DNA of 64,000 nt from Solirubrobacter sp963792915 (GCA_963792915.1 CAWBYD010000003.1:372001-436000), one strand, 5' to 3'; positions 41,114 to 50,299 are shown, counted from the stretch's first letter. Numbers and translations: made by a program. The notes: generated by a model not told the origin, from the letters alone.

Positions 41114-42550
41114 TTGAGTCCCCACACCGACCGCCGCTGGCTAGCGCTCGTACTGCTCGCGGCGGCCCAGTTCGTCGTCGTCCTCGATGCCTCGATCGTC
41201 AACGTCGCCCTGCCGTCGATCGGCAAGGCGCTGCACTTCTCCCAGGACGACCTCTCGTGGGTCGTCAACGCGTACACGCTGACGTTCGGCGGCTTCCTGC
41301 TGCTCGGCGGGCGGATGGCGGACCTGCTCGGCCGCCGGCGCCTGTTCGTCATCGGCCTGATCGTCTTCGCCGGCGCCTCGCTGCTCGGCGGGCTCGCGCA
41401 GTCCGACGTCTGGCTGATCGCCGCGCGCGCCATCCAGGGACTCGGCGCCGCGCTGCTCTCCCCGGCCGCGCTGTCGCTCGTCACGACGATCTTCGAAGAG
41501 GGCCCGGACCGCAACCGCGCGCTCGGCGTGTGGGGCGCGGTGGCCGGCTCCGGCGGCGCCGCGGGCGTGCTGCTCGGCGGCATGCTGACCCAGTGGGCCG
41601 GCTGGGAGTGGGTGCTGTTCGTCAACGTGCCGATCGGGCTCGCCGCCGCGTTCGTCGCGCCGCGCCTGCTGCCGGAGAGCCGCACCGAGGGCGCCCGCAA
41701 CTTCGACGTCGCCGGCGCGATCACCGTGACCGCCGGCCTGTCGCTGCTCGTCTACTCGCTGGTCAACGCCAACCAGGCGGGCTGGAGCTCCGCGGAGACG
41801 CTGATCCTGCTCGCCGTGTCCGTCGCGCTGATCGCCGGCTTCGTCGTGATCGAGCTCTTCACGCGCGCGCCGCTCGTCCCGTTCCCGGGCATCTTCCGGC
41901 TGCGCACCATCCGCGGCATCAACCTGACCGGGCTGCTGATCGCGATGGCGCTGTTCTCGATGTTCTTCTTCATCTCGCTCTACATGCAGCAGGTGCTCGG
42001 CTACGACCCGCTCAAGGCCGGCGTCGCCTACCTGCCGCTGGCGGGCGGGATCATCGTGTCGGCGGGCCTGGCGTCGCAGATGACGACGCGCTATGGCGTC
42101 AAGCCGGTGCTCATCGGCGGGCTGATCCTGATCGCGCTCGGGCTGATCTGGTTCGCGCAGATGTCGCCCAACGGCTCATACCTGGGTGACATCCTGGGCC
42201 CGTCGCTGGTGTCGGCGTTCGGCCTCGGCTTCGCGTTCGTGTCGATGACGGTCGCCGCGGTCGCGGGCGTCGAGCCGCACGAGGCCGGGCTGGCGTCCGG
42301 CCTGATCAACACGTCCCAGCAGGTCGGCGGCGCGCTCGGCCTCGCCGTGCTGGCGGCGATCGCCAACTCGCGCACCGACTCGCTCACCCAGTCGGGCAGT
42401 TCGCATGCGACGGCACTGACCGAGGGCTTCCAGACGGCGCTGACCGTCGGCGCGGGCTTCGCGATCGTCGGCGCGGTGCTGGCGCTGCTGCTGGTGTCGA
42501 GCCGCGAGGCCGCGCCGGTGGACGGCGTGCCGGTCCCGGTGGCCGCGTAA
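41114..42550 (+). CDS. DHA2-family drug efflux MFS transporter (EmrB/QacA type)
   Basis: 478 residues with 14 hydrophobic segments. QFVVVLDASIVNVALPSIG in helix 1 and NAYTLTFGGFLLLGGRMADLLGRRRLF (motif A) are DHA2 hallmarks; motif C-like glycines are in GVWGAVAGSGGAAGVLLGGML. The product is a proton-driven drug exporter in the inner membrane. The TTG start at 41114 has AGGAG 7-9 bases upstream and gives the family N-terminus (SPHTDRRWLALVLLAAAQF). Controlled by the divergent TetR. Confidence 0.92.
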   Translation: MSPHTDRRWLALVLLAAAQFVVVLDASIVNVALPSIGKALHFSQDDLSWVVNAYTLTFGGFLLLGGRMADLLGRRRLFVIGLIVFAGASLLGGLAQSDVWLIAARAIQGLGAALLSPAALSLVTTIFEEGPDRNRALGVWGAVAGSGGAAGVLLGGMLTQWAGWEWVLFVNVPIGLAAAFVAPRLLPESRTEGARNFDVAGAITVTAGLSLLVYSLVNANQAGWSSAETLILLAVSVALIAGFVVIELFTRAPLVPFPGIFRLRTIRGINLTGLLIAMALFSMFFFISLYMQQVLGYDPLKAGVAYLPLAGGIIVSAGLASQMTTRYGVKPVLIGGLILIALGLIWFAQMSPNGSYLGDILGPSLVSAFGLGFAFVSMTVAAVAGVEPHEAGLASGLINTSQQVGGALGLAVLAAIANSRTDSLTQSGSSHATALTEGFQTALTVGAGFAIVGAVLALLLVSSREAAPVDGVPVPVAA

Positions 42551-42555
42551 GGGCC

Positions 42556-42912
42556 TCAGCGGGCCGCTGATCGCCACACCCAGGCGATCAGCGCGCCCTG
42601 CAGGGGCAGGCGCGCCCACAGCAGCACGGGCGGGAAGCGCCGGAAGCGCTCGGCGTGCACGGCCATCTCGACGTTGGCGGGGAAGATCGCGACCAGCGTC
42701 GCGATCAGCCACCAGGCCGCCGGGCGCGCCGCCTTGGGGTGGAGCATGCCGACGCCGCCGGCGAGTTCGGCGACGCCGCTGGCGTAGACCAGCTCGCGGT
42801 GCGCCGGCAGGTAGCGCGGCATGATCGCCTGGTACATCCGCGGGCGCAGGAAGTGCAGCGCCCCGGCGACCATGAACGTGCTGCCGACCGCGCCCCGCCT
42901 GCGAGAGATCAT
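42556..42912 (-). CDS. DoxX-like membrane protein
   Basis: 118 residues with four hydrophobic segments. The pattern ALHFLRPRMYQAIMPRYLPAHRELVYASGVAELAGGVGML matches the DoxX-like family (quinone- or redox-linked, function unsettled). It follows the ABC permease gene on the same strand, 19 bases from its stop. Confidence 0.85.
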   Translation of the reverse strand: MISRRRGAVGSTFMVAGALHFLRPRMYQAIMPRYLPAHRELVYASGVAELAGGVGMLHPKAARPAAWWLIATLVAIFPANVEMAVHAERFRRFPPVLLWARLPLQGALIAWVWRSAAR

Positions 42913-42930
42913 CCCGCCGAGGGTAGGCGC

Positions 42931-43635
42931 TCACGGCTCCCAGCGAAACCAGCGCTGAGCCAGCAGCAGCCCGGCGGCGGCCCACCCGAGCTCGATCGCG
43001 AGCGCGTGCGGGGAGAACGGCGCGCGGCCGTGGAGTGCCCGGGTCACCGAGTCGACCAGCGGCTGGACGGGCAGGTCGGTCATCGCGCGGGCCAGCCAGG
43101 CGGGCTCGCCGTCGACCGCGCCGAAGCCGCCCGAGAGCAGCACGAGCGGCAGGTAGCTGAGCCCGAGCAGCGGCCACGCGGCGTCGGCGCTGGGGATCAG
43201 CGCGCTGGCCGCCGTCCCGATGCTCGCCCAGGTGACCGCGCCGAGCACGAGCGCCGCGGCGAGAGCGGGCACGGCGCGCGCGTCGACGTGGGTTCCGAAC
43301 AGCCCGGCCGCCGCGGCGACGGTGGCGGCGCCGCCCGCCGCGGCCAGCAGCACGGTCGCGCCGATGCGGCCGGCGAAGTAGCACCAGGCCGGCAGCGGGG
43401 TGAGGCGCCAGCGCTTGAGCACGCCCGCCTGGCGGGCGGCCACGAGGCCGCTGGTGTGGGTGATGTACGCCGTCGAGGTCACGCCCAGCACGGCGAGCCC
43501 GGCCACGAGCCTCGTGTCGCCGCCGTGCAGCGCCAGCAGGAGCACCGGCAGCACGACGCCGCCCACGGCCGCGCGCGGGGTGCGCAGCAGGAGGCGGAGC
43601 TGGTAGCCGAGCTGGCTCGCCAGCAGCTCAGGCAT
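42931..43635 (-). CDS. ABC-2 type exporter permease
   Basis: 234 residues, six hydrophobic segments. ATG at 43635 overlaps the stop of the ATPase gene by 8 bases. The strip YITHTSGLVAARQAGVLKRWRLTPLPAWCYFAGRIGATVLL is typical of ABC-2 permeases of drug or antibiotic exporters (DrrB/NatB-like). Pairs with the ATPase encoded just upstream. Cargo unknown. Confidence 0.9.
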   Translation of the reverse strand: MPELLASQLGYQLRLLLRTPRAAVGGVVLPVLLLALHGGDTRLVAGLAVLGVTSTAYITHTSGLVAARQAGVLKRWRLTPLPAWCYFAGRIGATVLLAAAGGAATVAAAAGLFGTHVDARAVPALAAALVLGAVTWASIGTAASALIPSADAAWPLLGLSYLPLVLLSGGFGAVDGEPAWLARAMTDLPVQPLVDSVTRALHGRAPFSPHALAIELGWAAAGLLLAQRWFRWEP

Positions 43636-44500
43636 GGGTGAGCGCCAGGTAGGCGTCCTCGAGGCTCGGCCGGCCGACCTCGAGACCGTCCAGGGAGACC
43701 GATCGCTCGCGCGCCCAGCCGAGCAGCTCGTCGAGGCTGGCCGCGACGTCCGCGGTGCGGATCACGAGCTCGCCGCGGTCCAGCTGCCCGCGCGGCGGCT
43801 CGACCCCCTGCGGCCAGGGCAGTCGCAGCGTGCTGCGCGGCGCCGCGGCGCGCAGGCGCGCCGGCGTCGTGTCGGCCACGAGGCGGCCGCGGCGCAGCAC
43901 CAGCAGCCGGCCGGCCAGGCGCTCCGCCTCGTCCATGTAGTGGGTGGTGAGCAGGACGGTCGTGCCGGCGGCGGCGAGTTGCTCGACCACCGCCCAGGTC
44001 CGCCGGCGCGCGGCCGGGTCCAGGCCCGTCGTGGGCTCGTCGAGGAACAGCAGCTCCGGCCGCCCGACGATCCCGACCCCCAGATCGACGCGCCGCTGCT
44101 GGCCGCCCGACAGGCTCGCGATGCGCGTGCCGGACTCGGCCTCGAGGTCGATCAGCGCCAGCACCTCGTCGATCGCGCGCGGCCGCGGGAAGAGCGCGGC
44201 GAAGATCCGCAGCACCTCTCTCACGCTCAACTGGAGGTCGAGGCTCGTGCTTTGCGCGACGGCGCCGATGCGGGCGCGCCAGGCCCGGTCGCCGCGCCGC
44301 GGATCGGCTCCCAGCACCGAGACCGAGCCGGCGTTCGGCGCCCGATAGCCCTCCAGGAGTTCGATCGCCGTGGTCTTGCCGGCGCCGTTCGGGCCGAGCA
44401 GCGCGACGACCTCGCCGGGCTCGACCTCGAAGCTCACGTCCTCGAGCGCGGTCAGCGCTCCGAAGCGGCGGGTCAGCCCGGCGGCGCGGATCGCGCTCAC
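43628..44500 (-). CDS. ABC exporter ATP-binding protein
   Basis: 290 residues, GTG start. Walker A LLGPNGAGKTTAIELLEG, signature IASLSGGQQRRVDLGVGI, Walker B LLFLDEPTTGLDPAARR and switch His LLTTHYMDEAERL are complete, followed by a C-terminal extension typical of DrrA-like ATPases. It starts in the stop of the small membrane protein gene (TGA/GTG overlap) and overlaps the permease gene, so all three are one operon. Confidence 0.93.
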   Translation of the reverse strand: MSAIRAAGLTRRFGALTALEDVSFEVEPGEVVALLGPNGAGKTTAIELLEGYRAPNAGSVSVLGADPRRGDRAWRARIGAVAQSTSLDLQLSVREVLRIFAALFPRPRAIDEVLALIDLEAESGTRIASLSGGQQRRVDLGVGIVGRPELLFLDEPTTGLDPAARRRTWAVVEQLAAAGTTVLLTTHYMDEAERLAGRLLVLRRGRLVADTTPARLRAAAPRSTLRLPWPQGVEPPRGQLDRGELVIRTADVAASLDELLGWARERSVSLDGLEVGRPSLEDAYLALTHA

Positions 44501-44649
44501 CGCACGCCCTTCGTCGCGCCCGCCAGGCCGATCAGCACGAGCGCGCCGCCGATCACGAACAGCACCGGCCCGGCGTGGGCCACCAGTCCGGCGGCGAGCA
44601 GCGCCGCGCCGGCCACGATCCTGGCGCCGGGTCCCATCGTCTTGAGCAT
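44497..44649 (-). CDS. Small two-span membrane protein heading the ABC operon (50 aa)
   Basis: 50 residues: short start MLKTMGPGARIV, then two hydrophobic stretches (GAALLAAGLVAHAGPVLFVIGGALVLIGL). GGAGG stands 6 bases before the ATG. It overlaps the ATPase start by four bases. Resembles the small GPGARI-type membrane proteins found beside exporters; no function recognised. Confidence 0.7.
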   Translation of the reverse strand: MLKTMGPGARIVAGAALLAAGLVAHAGPVLFVIGGALVLIGLAGATKGVR

Positions 44650-44672
44650 GTGAAACCTCCTGGCGAACGATC

Positions 44673-44719
44673 GGGGTCTGACCCCTTTTGTTCGCCCTTG
44701 CGTTGGGCAAAGTACTTTG
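44673..44719. promoter_or_regulatory. Intergenic palindromes between ABC operon and membrane/wHTH operon
   Basis: Two features lie in the 99-base divergent space. GGGGTCTGACCCC followed by TTTT is at 44673-44685. The perfect 12-bp palindrome CAAAGTACTTTG is at 44708-44719, followed by TCTAGAGTACGGTACACT, which contains further GTAC steps. The second is a good operator candidate for the winged-helix protein encoded at 45282. Confidence 0.5.
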
Positions 44720-44748
44720 CAATCTAGAGTACGGTACACTGCCAAGCG

Positions 44749-45285
44749 ATGCAAGCGGAGCTCAACCCAACCGAGGCCGCGGCCCGGCTGCAGACGGTCC
44801 GCGCCGTGCGCCGGCAGGTGCGCGCGGCGGCGCTGGCGCCGTCGCTCGTGCTGGCGGCGCTGGGCGGCGTGGCGGTCGTGCACGGGGCGCTGGCGACGCC
44901 GTGGCCGCACACCCGCGCGCTGACCGTCGTGTGGCTCGCGGCGCTCGTCGCGGTGCGGCCCGGACTGCGCTGGCTGCGCGTGCGCGCCGAGCGCCGCCGC
45001 GGGCTCCAGACGCGGCTGCGCCTGGTCGGCGCGGCCGCGGCGGTGGCCGTCTGCGCCGCGGCCGTCGCCGCCGGAGCGGACCCGTTGATCGGCGCCGTGG
45101 CGGCCGCCGCGGCGCTCGTCGCCATCCGGGCCGGAGCGGTGTCCGTCGCGGCCGCGGTGGTCGCCGTCGCGCTCGTGGCGGACGTCCTGATCGCCGGCGC
45201 GGGACCGCGCGAGCTGGCGGCCGGTGCCGGGCTCCTGGCGGCCGCGCTGATGAGCCGCCTGCGCGAGCGTTCGAGCGCCGCATGA
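44749..45285 (+). CDS. Hydrophobic membrane protein coupled to a regulator
   Basis: 178 residues, mostly hydrophobic with five or six possible helices and a basic central loop (RPGLRWLRVRAERRRGLQTRLR). Ala- and Val-rich. The last four bases overlap the regulator start (ATGA). It may be a sensor or a target of the regulator; no family recognised. Confidence 0.72.
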   Translation: MQAELNPTEAAARLQTVRAVRRQVRAAALAPSLVLAALGGVAVVHGALATPWPHTRALTVVWLAALVAVRPGLRWLRVRAERRRGLQTRLRLVGAAAAVAVCAAAVAAGADPLIGAVAAAAALVAIRAGAVSVAAAVVAVALVADVLIAGAGPRELAAGAGLLAAALMSRLRERSSAA

Positions 45286-45614
45286 GCCATCCCACGAGCC
45301 GGCTCGATCCGGCCATCCACCAGCCCGCCCGGCTCGGAATCCTGACCGCCGCCGCCGAGGCCAAGCGGATCGACTTCGTGACGCTGCGCGGGCTGCTCGG
45401 CCTGACCGACGGCAACCTCTCGCGCCATCTCACCACGCTCGAGGCCGCGGGCTACGTCGAGATCGAGAAGACGTTCGAGGACCGCAAGCCGCGCACCTGG
45501 ATCAGCGCGACGCGCGCGGGCCGCGACGCGCTCGACCGCGAGATCGCCGCGCTGCGCGAGATCGTCGCGGCCGCCGGCCCCGCACCGGCGCTGATCGACC
45601 CGCAGACGGCGTAG
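45282..45614 (+). CDS. Winged-helix regulator (MarR/transcription regulator family)
   Basis: 110 residues. Pattern ILTAAAEAKRIDFVTLRGLLGLTDGNLSRHLTTLEAAGYVEIEKTFEDRKPRTWISATRAGRDAL is the short winged-helix family often found with a membrane partner protein. It is likely to bind the palindrome at 44708 and regulate both divergent operons. Directly after the stop, the same frame stays open for 34 codons with plausible residues (RIERLDALGSTPRELLADVLF); this may be a remnant or chance. Confidence 0.85.
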   Translation: MSHPTSRLDPAIHQPARLGILTAAAEAKRIDFVTLRGLLGLTDGNLSRHLTTLEAAGYVEIEKTFEDRKPRTWISATRAGRDALDREIAALREIVAAAGPAPALIDPQTA

Positions 45615-45693
45615 ACGCTCGAGCGCGGGCTGCGGATCGAGCGGCTGGACGCACTCGGGTCTACGCCGCGCGAGTTGCTCGCGGACGTCCTGT

Positions 45694-48600
45694 TCAAGGT
45701 GCCGTGGATGAACTGACGCCGGCGACGCGGGCGCACGCCTCGGGATCGCCAGTTGCCTTCGCCCGCTCGAACCACTCGCGAGCCTCGGTCTCGGCGCCCT
45801 CGGCCAGCGCGACCTCCCCGATCAGGACGAGCAGGAGCGGCGGTAGCGGGGCGCCGGGGTCCGGCCGGGCGGGCGCCGCGGCGAGCTCGGGCAGCCGGAC
45901 CGCCGGGAGCTCGTCGATCCCCTCGCGTGCCTGGGCGACGGCCTCGGGCTCGCCCGTGGCCACCGCGGACTCGAACTGGCGCAGCGCGTCGCGCATGTCG
46001 CCGTCGAGCAGCGCGATGCGGCCGAGTAGGACCAGCGCCATCGGGCGATGCTTGGCGTCCTCGGACGCCGCCAGCGGCTGGAGCACTTCGCGCGCGCGCT
46101 CGCGCTCGCCCTGGCGGGCGAGCACGCTGCCGAGATAGCGGCGCGCCATCGGCTCGGCCTGCGGATCGCCGGCGCTCAGCGCCTGCTCGAGCAGCTGCCG
46201 CGCCCGGTCGAGGTCGCCCTGGGCGAGCAGGACGGCGCCCAGCAGGGCTTCGGCGCGCGGCCGCGCGGCGAGCCCGCCGAGCTCCAGCGCCGCCTGCAGC
46301 GCCTCCTCGGCCTCGTCGATCTCGCCCCCGTCGAACAGCTCCTCCGCGTGATCGAGAAACGTCGCATCCTCGCCTCCGGCGCCGCGACTGCGCAGCGTCG
46401 CGAGGTAGGCCTCGGCAATCCGCCGGGTCCCGGGCGCGGCGCTGTCGTTGGCGTCGACCAGCGCGAGCAGCCGCTCGGTGGCCCGCTCGACGTCGCCCTC
46501 GCGCGCATCGAGCTTGGCCAGGTGGTAGCGCGCGAGCAGCACGGCGCGGGGGATGCCCGACTCCTCCGCGCGCTCGAGCTGCTCGCGCCCGGCGGCCGGA
46601 TCGCCCTGCTCGATCCGCATCACTCCCAGATACAGGCGCGCCTCGGCCGCGGTCGCGGGGTTGATCGCCTCGGTCGCGAGCGTGAGCTGCTCGGCGGCGC
46701 GCTCGAGCTCGCCGGCGTCGCCGACCAGGACGGCGAGGTTGATCCGCGCGATCGGCGAGAGCTCGGGATGGGCGGTCGCGATCGCGCGCTCGTATGCGTC
46801 GATCGCTGCCTTGCTCTCGCCCTGCGCGGCGAACAGCTCGCCCAGCAGGCCGGTGGCGCGCGGCGCCTGATGGGGGTGGTCGGAGCCGGCGATCTCCTCG
46901 AGCAACCGGCGCGACCGCGCCGGGTCGGGGCCCGAGACCAGGACGGCGAGATCGATCTGCGCGATCGGCCCCCAGTCGGGGTGCTCGCTCGCCATCGCCC
47001 GGCCGTACGCGGCCTCCGCGGCTTCGGCGTCACCCTCCAGCGCGTGCAGGTCGCCGAGCGTGTCCGCGGCCCGCGGAGCCTGGTAGGGATGCCCCGACCC
47101 CTCGGCGTCCTCGAGCAGCGCCTGCGCCCGCTCCGGCTGGCCCTCGTTGGCGAGCATCGTCGCGAGGTCGACCTGGGCCATCGGCGACCAGTCCGGGTGC
47201 CGGAAGTCGATCGCTCGCTGGTAGGCCGCCGCGGCGGCGGCGACGTCGCCCGCCGCCGCGTACAGGTCGCCGAGCAGATCGGCGGCGCGCGGCGCCTGCT
47301 CCGGGTTCGTGCCCTCGGCGACCGGCTCCAGGAGCGCGCGGGCGCGCTCGACCTCCCCGCGCGTCATCAGCAGCGCGCCGAGCGTCACCGCGGCGAGTGG
47401 GGCGGCGAACGGGTGCGAGGACTCCATCGCGCTCTCCAGCAGCGGCTCCACGCGCTCCCAATCGCCGTCCTCGGCCAGCAGCATCGCCATGTTGATCTGC
47501 GCCACGGGGGCCACGTTCGGGTTCTCCGAGCGCATCGAGGCCTCGATCAGCTCGCGCGCTCGGTCGCGTTGGCCCTGGGTCGCGTACAGCCGTCCCAGGT
47601 TCAGCAGCGCGATCGGCACGACCTGCGCGCCGGCCGAGGCGCGCAGGGCGCCGAACACGCCGTCCTCGCCGGTCGCCGGCATGGCGCGCGCGGCCGCGGG
47701 CTGGGACGCCGTCTTGCCCGCGTAGCGGCCGTCGGTGACGAGATCGCCGAGACGCGCCTGCGCCAGCGAGGCCACGCTCGGGTCGTCGGATTGCAGCGCC
47801 GGCTCGAGCAGTTCGAGCGCGCGGTCGATATCGCCGAGCGTCTGGAGCACGCCGCCCAGCGACACCTGGGCGAGCGGCGCCGCTTCGGGATGCCCGGACG
47901 CGTAGGCGGCCTCCAGCAGCTTGACCCCATATTCGGTGTCGTTCGTGTTGAGGGCGACGTTCGCGAGGTCGATCTGGGCGAGCGGGATGATGTCCGAGAA
48001 GCCGCAGTTCGCGGCGCGTTCGAGCAGCGCGCGTCCAGCCTCCATGTCACTGCTCAGCTCGAGCTCTCCGAGCAGCAGCATCGCCCAGGCGGCGCTGATC
48101 GGATCGTCCTGCGCGCCCGTCGCGTGGGTCAGCGCCGCCCTCGCGGCGTCGAACTCGGCGCGCGTGATCGCGGCGAACGAGAGCGTCAGCAGCGCCGCGG
48201 TGTCGAGTGCCCGCGTCGCGAGCTCCCACGTGAACCGCGGGATCGGCGCCGCCTCCTCCCCGGTCTGCCCGTCGAGGAGGGCCCGCAGGTACTCGAACGC
48301 GGTGAACGCGGGCTCGTCGCTCTCCGCCACGAGCAGCACCGGGGCGATGAATCCCGCCACGGGCTGCTGCGCCCAGTCCAGGCCGGCCGCGAAATCCTCC
48401 GGCTGCGGCGCGCGCGAGTACTCCGCGCGGTAATAGCGCGAGAAGAGCTCGCGCAGCACGGGCTCGGGGAGCGGGGCGTCGACGGCGATCCGGCCCCAGT
48501 CCGCCGCCGCCCGGATCACCGCCCAGCCGGCCCGGCTGGCCTCGTGCGCCGCCATGTAGCGTCGCTCGAGCGCCGGAGCGGCGACGAGCTGCTCGCCGAA

Positions 48601-49905
48601 CCCGCGCTCGTCGACGTCCACGTCGGGATAGTGGCGGCGGGCTTCCTCACGGTCCTCGGGCGCGAGTGCCTTGTCGAGCTGGACGGGGGTGGCCGGACGC
48701 GCCAGCACGTCGCGCGCGATCTGTCCCGGCTCGCCCTGCATCTCGCTCACCACGAGCTGGCGTTGATACGTGATCGTCGCGACGATCTTGACCGGCGGGT
48801 CGTGGCGCTCGAAGTGGTCGAGGACCTTGCCGTCGATCCCCTTCGGGCCGAGGAAGCGGTCGAGCTCGTCCAGCCACAGCACCGCGGGCTCTCCGTGCAG
48901 CGGGAGCGCCACCTTCGTCAGGTCGCGCAGCGCCGCGGGGCCCGGCAGCGGCGCGATCAGACGCGCGTCGGGCATCCGGCGGCGCAGGAGCTCGATCGTC
49001 GCGCGCGACTTCCCCGCGGTCGAGTCGCCGATCGCCAGGACCATGCGGTCGCCGGCGAGCGCCGCGTCCAGCCGCTCGTCCAGCCGCGTTCGCGGGACGT
49101 AGCGCGGGTCGGGCCGGTCGCGCGCGACGTAGGTCGACCGCGTGACGCCGATCGCGTAGATGTCGATGTCGCGCACGCGCGGCAGCTCGCCGTCCTCGCC
49201 AAGCGGGACGCGGAGCAGCGCCTCGAGCCGGCGGCGCTCCTCGTCGGGGTCGGTGACCGACTCGCGGATGCTCGCCCCGAGCGCCGGCCAGTAGCGCGCC
49301 AGCGCCTCCACCGGCAGCGCGAAGCCGGTGCGCGGGTCGACCTTGCTGCGCGCCCGCGTCACGACCATCCCGATCACGCCCGGCTCGCTGCGATCCCACA
49401 CCGGGGAGCCCGAGAACCCCGGCTCGAGCGCCTGGCCGTACGCCGTGAGCGCCTGCAGCTGCAGCCAGCCCTCGGCCTCCGCCCGGCCGACGACCTCGCC
49501 GAGCGCCGACACGCCCCCCGTCGGATGCCGCTGCGTGTACCCGTACGCCCAGATCCGGTGCTCGCTCACGTCGCGCTCGGTCGTGCGCAGCGGTGCCGGC
49601 CGCGCCTGCTCGGGAGGCGGGTCCTCGAGCGCGAGCACGGCGACATCGGCGGTGGTCCCGGAGGCGGGGTGCCAGCCGCCCTCGACCACGCGCGCGGCGA
49701 TCGGGTCGTGCCCGTCCAGGAACTGGAAGTCGACGAACACCGGTGCGAGAGGGCGCTCGGCGGGCGGGTGGTCCGCCACGACGTGCGCGCAGGTGATGAC
49801 GTGCCGACCGTCGACGAGCATCCCGACGCCCGACGGCGCCGCGTCGGGCGAGCGCCGGATCCGCACCAGCCACGGTGGCTGCTCGGCGACCGCCCGGACC
49901 GTCAT
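45694..49905 (-). CDS. Trypsin-like protease / P-loop NTPase / TPR fusion protein
   Basis: 1403 residues in one frame. Residues 1-205 are a trypsin-like domain with the complete triad: His41 (TCAHVVAD), Asp87 (TADVAVLAL) and Ser165 (PGFSGSPVWD). Residues 270-460 hold a P-loop NTPase with Walker A GDSTAGKS (293-300) and Walker B VLWLDELDRF (342-351). Residues 590-1390 are about 18 TPR-like repeats of the form HPxxAPxAxxxLGxLLxxxGDxxxA, many beginning with HP. This order matches NTP-dependent bacterial signalling/conflict proteins, in which TPRs sense a ligand or partner and the NTPase switches the protease. It overlaps the Trypco gene by four bases. Confidence 0.9.
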   Translation of the reverse strand: MTVRAVAEQPPWLVRIRRSPDAAPSGVGMLVDGRHVITCAHVVADHPPAERPLAPVFVDFQFLDGHDPIAARVVEGGWHPASGTTADVAVLALEDPPPEQARPAPLRTTERDVSEHRIWAYGYTQRHPTGGVSALGEVVGRAEAEGWLQLQALTAYGQALEPGFSGSPVWDRSEPGVIGMVVTRARSKVDPRTGFALPVEALARYWPALGASIRESVTDPDEERRRLEALLRVPLGEDGELPRVRDIDIYAIGVTRSTYVARDRPDPRYVPRTRLDERLDAALAGDRMVLAIGDSTAGKSRATIELLRRRMPDARLIAPLPGPAALRDLTKVALPLHGEPAVLWLDELDRFLGPKGIDGKVLDHFERHDPPVKIVATITYQRQLVVSEMQGEPGQIARDVLARPATPVQLDKALAPEDREEARRHYPDVDVDERGFGEQLVAAPALERRYMAAHEASRAGWAVIRAAADWGRIAVDAPLPEPVLRELFSRYYRAEYSRAPQPEDFAAGLDWAQQPVAGFIAPVLLVAESDEPAFTAFEYLRALLDGQTGEEAAPIPRFTWELATRALDTAALLTLSFAAITRAEFDAARAALTHATGAQDDPISAAWAMLLLGELELSSDMEAGRALLERAANCGFSDIIPLAQIDLANVALNTNDTEYGVKLLEAAYASGHPEAAPLAQVSLGGVLQTLGDIDRALELLEPALQSDDPSVASLAQARLGDLVTDGRYAGKTASQPAAARAMPATGEDGVFGALRASAGAQVVPIALLNLGRLYATQGQRDRARELIEASMRSENPNVAPVAQINMAMLLAEDGDWERVEPLLESAMESSHPFAAPLAAVTLGALLMTRGEVERARALLEPVAEGTNPEQAPRAADLLGDLYAAAGDVAAAAAAYQRAIDFRHPDWSPMAQVDLATMLANEGQPERAQALLEDAEGSGHPYQAPRAADTLGDLHALEGDAEAAEAAYGRAMASEHPDWGPIAQIDLAVLVSGPDPARSRRLLEEIAGSDHPHQAPRATGLLGELFAAQGESKAAIDAYERAIATAHPELSPIARINLAVLVGDAGELERAAEQLTLATEAINPATAAEARLYLGVMRIEQGDPAAGREQLERAEESGIPRAVLLARYHLAKLDAREGDVERATERLLALVDANDSAAPGTRRIAEAYLATLRSRGAGGEDATFLDHAEELFDGGEIDEAEEALQAALELGGLAARPRAEALLGAVLLAQGDLDRARQLLEQALSAGDPQAEPMARRYLGSVLARQGERERAREVLQPLAASEDAKHRPMALVLLGRIALLDGDMRDALRQFESAVATGEPEAVAQAREGIDELPAVRLPELAAAPARPDPGAPLPPLLLVLIGEVALAEGAETEAREWFERAKATGDPEACARVAGVSSSTAP

Positions 49906-50219
49906 TCGCGCGGGCGGCTCCAGTGCAGCTTGATCGTGAAGTGACCCTCGACCGCGGTCTTGGCCACGACGACGCCCGCTTCGGCGCTGAGCTTGATCCC
50001 GAACTCGATCTCATGCTCGTCGGGTGCGAGCTCGCGCAGCGCTTCCACGATCGTGCGGATCGTCGGGCGCGCCTTGGCGATCGCGTCCTCCAGGCGCTCG
50101 CCGGCCTCGACCACCCCGGCGTCGTTGCGGGCGATGGTCTCCAGACCGTACGCGTCGTCCTCGACCTCGAAGAGAAGCCCGTCGCCCTTGCGGGTCTCGA
50201 ACCGCACCAATTCGCTCAA
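49902..50219 (-). CDS. Trypco1/CU044_2847-type protein
   Basis: 105 residues. N-terminus VRFETRKGDGLLFEVEDD, then a helix (ERLEDAIAKARPTIRTIVEALREL) and the end EFGIKLSAEAGVVVAKTAVEGHFTIKLHW. This is the pattern of the CU044_2847 family, which I take to be the trypsin-co-occurring domain 1 (Trypco1) of the literature. It is thought to couple trypsin-like proteases to their partners. The TTG at 50219 is chosen because GGAGG stands 9 bases upstream; another TTG at 50228 is directly against the RBS. Overlaps the trypsin gene start (ATGA). Confidence 0.82.
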   Translation of the reverse strand: MSELVRFETRKGDGLLFEVEDDAYGLETIARNDAGVVEAGERLEDAIAKARPTIRTIVEALRELAPDEHEIEFGIKLSAEAGVVVAKTAVEGHFTIKLHWSRPRE

Positions 50220-50299
50220 CTTGGTCAACCTCCGATGTCCGCTCCGGATGTCGCGCGAGTATCTCCGACCGGGGCTGGGCGCGCTGGTAGCGTTGGGCC

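Noticed and set aside
46048..49944. Long plus-strand frame of about 1300 codons across the trypsin-TPR gene
   Set aside because: Arg/Leu/Val/Gln-rich text typical of a shadow; the minus strand has clear domains over the same span.
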